A DNA stretch of 64,000 nucleotides from positions 14,511,646-14,575,645 of the forward strand of contig NC_052399.1 of assembly GCF_009389715.1 (NCBI RefSeq), in the 5' to 3' direction. Below are positions 57,201 through 64,000 of this stretch, in pieces. Position 1 is the stretch's first letter. Every line of letters begins with the position of its first letter. Made by a program: the position numbers and the translations under genes. This DNA is from Phoenix dactylifera. Lineage: Eukaryota; Streptophyta; Magnoliopsida; Arecales; Arecaceae. Under the pieces are notes generated by a model. The model saw nothing but the letters and a program-made list of their open reading frames with translations. It did not search any database and had not been told where the DNA came from.

Positions 57201-59966
57201 TACAGAAAGAAGACAAAACTATATATCAGAAACAGGATCATTGATGTAAACAAGCCTTATGCTATGAACAAAAGTCAGCTAAACTGATTTTACTGCATTC
57301 AGGGTTTCTTAATCTCCTGTTCTCCAAAATGTAATGTCTCCAAATCATGTCCCCAGCCCTAATGAAAACACAAAATAGAACTTCTTCAAACCCCCTTCGC
57401 TTAATTGTTGTTACAAGTTGTCACCTGGACGCTTGGGTGATACACAGGCTTCAAGACATCCAGGCAACCCATGTCGTGATCAATTGAATATGAGTATTCA
57501 TGTGTATTTCGTGTGGTCTATGTATGTATGCGGATTTGTATAGGTATTAAAAAAAAACAAAAAACTAAGGGCTGCCACGTGGGAATAACTTAAGTGTGCT
57601 GATGTGGCAACTAAGGTCTGAACACCAACTGTCATGTTTCATTTTCTCCACAAATGTGTGCCCCTTCCATGCCTCTCTTACTTGTCTTGGATCTCTTACT
57701 CAAGGCCTCTCTCTTCCACTATCATTCCTTTCCCATATCGTTCCAGCATCTAGCACCCTTTTTCCTTTATATCTTGGAGCGTCTTGCTAGTAATGAGGGG
57801 CTTAAATCAACTAAAGTTATTTAGGGCTGTATATGAAGCACATTTTTGGTTGTTTAATTGAGATCAGAGGTTAAATGCCCTAATATTCATTCCTCTTCCA
57901 CTCTTGCTGCTCCCTTTTCAGTTGGTGGTGTTGGATTTGAGCACACGAATATTCAAATCAACCTTTCTCTGCAAGGCACAGAAGGCTAAGCAAGAGTGAG
58001 TTTCAGCTAGCTTCTGATTGTTAACATTTCATCTCTAAACTTCCTTTTTTCTTTTTATCTTGCATCTTTCTTCCCATCTTTTACATTACTCGTAACTACA
58101 TCTGTGATTTTCAGGTCTTTTCCATCTTTATGCGTCCTATACTCTTCGATTACTCCATTGTATTTGTCTTTTTCCCTTGCAATTCTTAATTATGCTCTCT
58201 TTGGCACTCCTTTCTATCCGAGAAAATATGCCTTGATGATTTGTCCTCAGTATATCTAGAGCTCTTAAATTTGAAAAATAATTAGGTCCTTTAACTAGAG
58301 GATGTAATAATGTGCTTAATATCTAAATAACTTCCCTATCATGGTTTGGATAAACCTAACCTTACTGTGAGTCAGCTGATTTGCTGCTCTGAACCTTATT
58401 TTCAGTTCCCCAAGATTATTTAGCTCTCCAAGCTTGAAATTTGACACCTCGAAATCCTATAAATCCCTTACAGAGTCAGGTCTAAGGCTTTACATACATA
58501 TTGCTTCTAGTCCTCAAATATCATTCCTCTTTAGTGCAAAAAAAATACCGTTTGTCTTTTTTTGACTTTAGTCATCTCTCAGTCATTCACTGCATCAATA
58601 TATAACAATTACCATAGGAAATTTTATTGCATGGAGCATCCCCTACTCTTCCCGTTCGATAACTTCATTTCTCTCGAATCTATAAAAATCAAAGAAATAC
58701 TAACATCATTATTTGATTTTTTCCATTTTCATATACAAAATTACACAGCAAACTTCAACACCCTACAGACCTAACAATCTTCATCCATTAAAACGGTAGT
58801 TTTAAGCCGGTTTAGATCCAACATGGTGGAATCCTTAAGTTTGCACTGATTACCTTAAGAATGACAGTTCTGTTTTTATCTATACATGAGAGGCAGTACT
58901 ATTGACCCTTGACCCTTCACCAAAATACAATTACCCAAACTTGAACATCACCAGGAAGAGTTCAACCATCGCATTAGCTCACAAAAGAAGCACCAGTCAG
59001 ACATGATGCTTGAGATTTTTTTCCCTTTTGCGACTTCAAAATATCTTACCGTATAATTAGAATGCCCTGGTCTATCTTTCTTGCTCTCTCCCTCAGGGCA
59101 TGTTGGCCATGAAACTTGTTCAACGAACCCTGGAAGTGACGAGGGGAAAAAAATGTTTAATAACCAATATTCCGGTAAAGATAAATAAATAAATAAATAG
59201 AGGAAAGCTATCAAATTTATAATGACGAACATACCTGTTTGGGGGTCCATTCTGGTGGATAGTAAAAATTATCTGCTCTGGCAGCTGCGAGAGAAGACTG
59301 GATAACAGAAAAGAAATATAAGTTAGGGTATATTACACGAAAAAAGAAAAAGCTCACGATATTCAAGTAGATCATGCAACCAATGACAAGTAGCTACAAA
59401 ACAATTTATACTTCAGGAATACAAAATTGGAAAAAACTGTTATAGATTCTGAATCAATTTCTTTATTTGAAAAAAAAAAATCAAACGATCAAAACAATTA
59501 GCACTTTAAATCACTCACGATTCTCTCTCCCTTTTCAATTTGTTCGCCTATGTAAATAGTATCTAGGAACTCAGAGGAAAACTTTTGAACCCGGTGTTTG
59601 ATTAGGAACACGATAAGAAGGCGTTATAGCATGAACATCATATTATCAAAAACCTTCCAAAAGAAACGAAATAATACCACTCTTTATAGGAAGTCAAAGA
59701 ACCAATAGCCATCAAGAAACAACGAATGATTCGTCAGAGAAAACAGAATAAATCAAAGGACTGCAGGGACATACATCAAATCAGCAAAGATTCTCGAGAA
59801 AACTTTGATTAAAAAATAAATCTCTCCAAGAAACCGAAAAATTCTAATTAGATTGATGGAAACCCTAGAGCTAATCGTTCCCACAAGATTAGGGTTCTAA
59901 CGCTCAAACGTTTACAAAGTCCCTAGTTTTCATCTAAAATCAGGCAAAAGGATTACTACATACCAT
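54216..59966 (-). CDS. YJU2B: YJU2B/CCDC130-type splicing factor (CWC16 family), 7 coding exons
   Basis: CWC16 proteins join the spliceosome around catalytic activation and step one. Exons: 59964-59966, 59235-59297, 59050-59129, 56469-56577, 54978-55137, 54682-54845 and 54216-54575, GT-AG bordered and in phase, giving 312 residues, close to the Arabidopsis homologues. The first coding exon carries just the ATG. The conserved N-terminus reads [20 protein letters not shown], then [20 protein letters not shown]. The zinc-binding core has CGGC at 58-61 and CCRH at 95-98, inside [12 protein letters not shown] and [38 protein letters not shown] starts the charged coiled-coil part; the C-terminus is lysine/serine-rich. 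The YYPPEWTP and [10 protein letters not shown] motifs place it with CCDC130/YJU2B rather than YJU2/CCDC94. Intron 3 is 2.5 kb and includes a (GT)n tract. Confidence 0.94.
57082..57104. repeat. (GT)n microsatellite, YJU2B intron 3
   Basis: About 11 GT units on the plus strand. Confidence 0.9.
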
Positions 59967-60180
59967 GATTGATCACCGGATTCGGATCGGATTGGCGGCG
60001 CACGATGAGTGATTTGATCGTCGGAGCTCTCGGTGGCCTTCGAGGGGGGAAATCGAGAGAAAGGAGGGAGCACTTTTACTCTCGCGGAGAGAAATCGGTA
60101 TGCTGTTTCGCGGGGCAACAACCGACACTCCTTATTCTGAAACTATGTGGTCGTTAGCACGACGGATTTGCGGACGGAGG
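59967..60180 (-). promoter_or_regulatory. probable 5' UTR and core promoter of YJU2B
   Basis: The ATG sits at an exon end, so the rest of exon 1 is leader. This stretch, GC-richer than its surroundings, lies immediately upstream. No TATA box is apparent. Boundaries are estimated. Confidence 0.35.
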
Positions 60181-61172
60181 CGTGGGAAAAGAAACCCCTA
60201 TCCACCGTCCGCTGTTTTATTGACGGATGGATGGAAGGCTTTCGTCTTTTTATACTAAGTCCCGCGCTCTTGTCCAGCGGCGATCGGATGAACTAGCTTG
60301 GATCAATCTAAACCGTTCCGTAAAGGAAATCAGAGAGCGAGGATAAGATTGTTGCTTGACGACTCATTTGATTCGCAGAAAGAGGAGCAAGATCGGAGAC
60401 CATTTTGGTAGATTAATTGCAGCCAGGAGCCGGCGTACCTCGAGTCTGATCGTTGTGAATATCCGATTAGGCAGTCTGAAAACCGAAGTTGAGGTGTCAA
60501 CTCTATGATTACCAGACCTAGCCATCTACTGATGACTCAGTTTAGAATTTGGGCATTGGAATTGGATTAGAACCAGAAAGGAGATTTGCGGCAGCCTTGT
60601 TTGTCTCCATTATTGGCTTCAATATATTAGCATGTTCTGCTAAGATGTGTAAACCTTTCAGTTTCTTAAGTAAAAGCTCGCTCAGTAATAATTCACATGT
60701 AAAACGTATACAGTTATAATATAGTAATAGTAGACAGATAAGCATCCATAGAGCACTTCACTTACGTTTCCTAAATTGAACAAAGTGGCCAACCAGAGGC
60801 TGATCTGCACCCTGGGGTTCACTGATTGCACTGGGAAGAGGTTCCTTGTTCGAACCGGACCAAGCTTAAGTTTAAGTTAATCAAGTTTCACTTGTCCTGA
60901 CTTAGAGATAACACTAAGCCCACCTGACAAACTGTTGATAAATCAATGATTTTGATGGCAATATTATGCCCAGGAGCTTTCCTAGGAAAAATTTAGAAAA
61001 GGAAGAAGAAAAGGAAAGCTTTATATAAGGCCACAAGGGGTACATAACAAAGAAACATTTCTACACCCCTAAACTGGTGTGTATTGAACGATGATCATAG
61101 CATAAGATCTGTAGTTCATCCCTTACATAAAAAAGTTGAACTGGTGTCATGCATAAGCTAGTAAAGGCCATC
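60181..61172. other. spacer, no gene seen
   Basis: No transposon ends or coding segments recognised; the right end probably includes the inhibitor gene's 3' UTR. Confidence 0.4.
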
Positions 61173-61526
61173 TCACGAGCAGTGCAATTCAGTCCCATCA
61201 GAGAGGTGAAGGGTGCAGCCCTTGGGAGCAAGGCAGCAGTTGCACTTTGAAGGCAGCTTCTTGTTGCCAGAAGATGTGCAGGTCATATAGTCAACATCAA
61301 GGCAATATTGAGGGCAGAGCACAGCTCCAATGCTGCTTTGCAGCTCCCCAAACAAGACTGTGCCTTTTAGCATCAAAAAACAACAATGAAAAGAAATAAA
61401 CTGTTATAATTTCTTGGCTCAGAGTCAGTTCATGTACATCAGAATATAAGTAACCAAGATATGGGAGGAGGGATCAATACCAGTGAGTAGGAGAAGCATT
61501 ACCACAGGGAGTCTAGTGCAGGCCAT
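61173..61526 (-). CDS. potato type II proteinase inhibitor (single domain)
   Basis: Two exons (61481-61526 and 61173-61363) with GT-AG borders give 78 residues. A signal peptide (MACTRLPVVMLLLLTG ...) is split by the single intron, the usual position in this family. The mature part has eight cysteines in the Pin-II pattern: CPQYCLDVDYMTC, then KKLPSKCNCC, CLAPKGCTLHLSDGTELHC. The family consists of secreted or vacuolar inhibitors of serine proteases in defence and seed or floral tissues. The presumed reactive loop lies around the DVDYMTCTSS segment; target specificity cannot be read with confidence. A good TATA box is 52 bp upstream of the ATG. Confidence 0.9.
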
Positions 61527-61577
61527 CTCTTCCGAACTATTTTGTAGGACTTGAGAGATGGAGGTTTAACTGGTATC

Positions 61578-61585
61578 TATATAGC
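61578..61585 (-). promoter_or_regulatory. TATA box of the proteinase inhibitor gene
   Basis: CTATATAG, about 52 bp before the ATG, implying a very short 5' UTR of about 20-25 nt. Confidence 0.6.
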
Positions 61586-61639
61586 CAGCCTTCACAAATC
61601 CACAGACTTTCTGACACAAGTGAACTCAAGCTTGTCATG

Positions 61640-62018
61640 TTCAGGTGTGAAACATTTGACAATTCATCATCTTAAGTTGGTAATGATAGAGATGGAAGTA
61701 TAGCATCGTGTGCAGGAAGAAACTTTGCACCAAAGCAGTATGACTATGATAATTTGACTGTATATTATTATTTTATAAAAAATTCCTATATCATCTTAGA
61801 TTATCTTTCAAATGCAAAGCTCAACCTTGTCTTTATTCTTCGACTGAAGCACTTATAGTGCACTACGGTGGAGGATTTCCATGGTCTGAAGATTGAATCA
61901 GTATGCTGGCTCTTGATATAGATAAGGATATTTGACTTTGAATTAACAGTTTGACTACAATTTTTCATAGAAAAAAATCCAAACTATCCACTACAGATTT
62001 TTATTAGAAGAAGTACAT

Positions 62019-62068
<50 letters not shown>

Positions 62069-63240
62069 CTGTGTGCGTGTGTAAAAGATGAGGAAACCTG
62101 ACAAACATTTCATAGATATACTTCTTGCCAAAAGCTTTCTATATCAAAAACATCACATTTGCAGGAGTAAATTATGTTTTGTGAAACATGCAACTCTATG
62201 TGAGTCCAAGTCAGAAAACTCATTGAATCAAGTGTGTACATAGAACAATTCATACTTCTCTACAAATTTCAGAGAAATATTAGGTTTTGCTTTGAGATTG
62301 TGACATGTTCTCCTTGATAGTAATCTTCTATCACATTTTTCTCTTTTCTTTAGATTCCACAAATAAACCACAAACCATTGATTAAACCCCCTGTCACAGA
62401 AATGACATAAGATTTTTTTTTTAATTTGTTCTTTTATTTGTGTGTGTAAAATGACACAACAAGTTTATAATCAACGGTATATACAAATATAAGGACAGAA
62501 CAACTGGAAGTGTATCCATAGCTATGAAACAAAAAACTTCTTATTTAAAATCTTCAGTAGTTTTGGTAATGGAACAACATGGAGTAAAATCATGTGCAAT
62601 CATTTCATATCTGTCAACCATATTGACATCACAGCCACAATTTGTATCAAAGCAAAATCACCATGGTATTTGCATGTCATGTACTCAAGATATGCAAAGG
62701 CACATGACAGAAGGGCATACATTGGATCCTCTACCTTGGATCGAACAATGCTTCATATTACCTTCATGTCAATTTGAGAAGACAAATAAGGATCAACTGC
62801 CACTCAAATTCAGGAAAAGGAAAAAAAGATTAAGAAACAAGGGAGGAAATATGAATACCAGAAAGTAGAATTTGTGGGAAGACTTGATGGAAGACATGCT
62901 TTCTGGATAAAGTTTGAGAACTTGAAGTGGTTCTAAAACTCATCACATATTTCTTTATTTTGTTTTCAACCATTTAATGATGGAGAAGCTTGCACTTCAA
63001 CTTCTAGTCAAATAACCATTATGTGCAATGACTTCAGAAATCTTGTAAACCCTCTTCTTCTTGAGAAAAAAGAAAACAATCCACAGGACATACTGGTTCA
63101 TAATCAAATCATGATGCTTCAAGATCTTTAATTGCTCACTTTTGACTGTTGATGAAGTTCGGTTTATGATATTAGAAAGAGGAGAATGTTAGAGTAAGGT
63201 GCTCATATAAATAAAGCAATTGTGTAAACAATCGATACAT
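61640..63240. other. spacer, microsatellite and PPR 3' region
   Basis: A (CT)n run at about 62022-62063 leads into a TG/CG-rich run to 62082. A 114-codon plus-strand frame at 62524-62868 has no recognisable domain and I do not call it. The right end is presumably the PPR gene's 3' UTR. Confidence 0.45.
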
Positions 63241-64000
63241 TCAGCTATTTAACTCAATCCTACTCCATCCAGGTTCCTTGATCAATCCTCTCCTGTTTAT
63301 TAAATTTCTAAGCCCTATAACCTCCTTCCACTTCCCTGAAGAAGCATAAACATTAGACATTAATACATAATTGCCAGTGTTCTGAGGCTCCAGTTTAAAC
63401 AGTTGTTCTGATACCAACTCTCCAAACTGATTGTCATGATGAGTTCTGCAGGCACTAAGTAAGGGAGCCAACACCTGATTCCTTGCTTGAATGGGCACAC
63501 TATTAATAAATCTAAAGGCAGAACTGAAATGACCTGCTCTAGCAAGAAGATCCACTATGCACAAATAATGCTCTATGTTAGGCTCAACACCATAATCCTT
63601 CTGCATGCTAATGAAACATTGCAATCCTTCCTCTACTAACCCAGAATGGCTACATGCCAATAGGACGTCGGTAAAAAGAATGGCATCCGGCTTAATAGCT
63701 TCTTTCCTTTGCATCTCCTCAAAGAGGGTGAGAGCTTCTCTTCCTTTCCCGTGGCAGGCATAACCTTTTATCATGGTGCTCCACATAGTAATATCCTTTG
63801 CAGAAACCCCATCAAAAATATCTTTCGCTCTTTCTATTTTTCCACACTTGCAATACATGTAAATCAATGCAGTCTGAACTCGCAAATCTGATTGAAACCC
63901 ATTCTCCATTACATACTCTTCAATCTTTTCCCCAAAACTAAGTGATCCAGAATCAGCACAAGCTGAAAGTACTGTGGCAATGGTAACTTTGTTTGGTTTA
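63241..64000 (-). CDS. PLS-class pentatricopeptide repeat protein, E-type, 3' end only
   Basis: The C-terminal 252 residues or so of a PPR protein whose 5' part lies beyond the window. Repeats are of the PLS type: VTIATVLSACADSGSLSFGE, then LIYMYCKCGKIERAKDIFDG, DITMWSTMIKGYACHGKGRE and ILFTDVLLACSHSGLVEEGL. The E domain follows (LLSACRTHHDNQFGELVSEQ ... NYVLMSNVYASSGKWKEV) and the protein ends PGWSRIELNS, so it lacks E+ and DYW extensions. Family members act in mitochondria or plastids, binding single-stranded organelle RNA, often as specificity factors for C-to-U editing that need a DYW partner in trans. Target unknown. No intron in the visible part, as usual for PPR genes. Confidence 0.93.
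   Translation of the reverse strand, partial: KPNKVTIATVLSACADSGSLSFGEKIEEYVMENGFQSDLRVQTALIYMYCKCGKIERAKDIFDGVSAKDITMWSTMIKGYACHGKGREALTLFEEMQRKEAIKPDAILFTDVLLACSHSGLVEEGLQCFISMQKDYGVEPNIEHYLCIVDLLARAGHFSSAFRFINSVPIQARNQVLAPLLSACRTHHDNQFGELVSEQLFKLEPQNTGNYVLMSNVYASSGKWKEVIGLRNLINRRGLIKEPGWSRIELNS

Noticed and set aside
62524-62868. 114-codon plus-strand frame between the inhibitor and PPR genes
   Set aside because: No domain or signal; likely chance, antisense to the probable PPR 3' region.

Overview
The window is nuclear DNA of a flowering plant. Intron-rich genes with GT-AG introns, a plastid-targeted GGPP synthase, a CLE signal peptide gene, a PLS-type PPR gene and many LTR retrotransposons, SINEs and MITEs all point that way. 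GC-rich single-exon genes (LRR protein, GGPP synthase) in AT-rich, retrotransposon-laden spacers suggest a monocot, perhaps a palm, but that last step is inference. Seven host genes can be supported from the sequence; roughly two thirds of the window is introns, transposon relics and spacer.

Layout. 1-1.78 kb: spacer with two decayed exon-like stretches. 1,784-6,361: a young, internally deleted Ty3/gypsy element with near-identical 424-bp LTRs and a perfect 5-bp target duplication. 6.4-9.2 kb: an old, minus-oriented Ty1/copia relic. 9.2-14.3 kb: spacer with one orphan exon-like segment (minus) and a terminal-inverted-repeat element. 14,380-15,666 (+): intronless secreted LRR protein. 15.7-23.1 kb: repeat-rich block containing a Ty1/copia pol relic, a probable minus-oriented LTR with a ~490-bp tandem duplication, and a foldback element. 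23,179-24,228 (-): geranylgeranyl diphosphate synthase. 24.9-25.2 kb: LINE fragment. 28,291-43,921 (-): complete MSH2 in 13 exons, 942 residues, with SINEs, a TRIM-like relic, a MITE and long microsatellites in its introns. 44.2-51.5 kb: spacer with a probable nonautonomous DNA element, a broken DUF506/PDDEXK-like gene and a hAT-type element with perfect 8-bp target duplications. 51,517-51,834 (-): CLE peptide precursor. 54,216-59,966 (-): splicing factor of the YJU2B/CCDC130 (CWC16) family in 7 coding exons. 61,173-61,526 (-): small potato-type-II proteinase inhibitor. 63,241-64,000 (-): 3' end of a PLS-class PPR gene that runs off the window.

The genes are functionally independent (DNA mismatch repair, pre-mRNA splicing, isoprenoid synthesis, peptide signalling, defence, organelle RNA processing); no operon-like organisation or gene cluster is seen. 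I found no clear novel multi-gene system. The most distinctive signals are the recently moved but coding-deficient gypsy element with five G-boxes in 169 bp of its leader, a duplication-inversion around a TA tract in MSH2 intron 12, and a YJU2B gene whose first coding exon is only the ATG.
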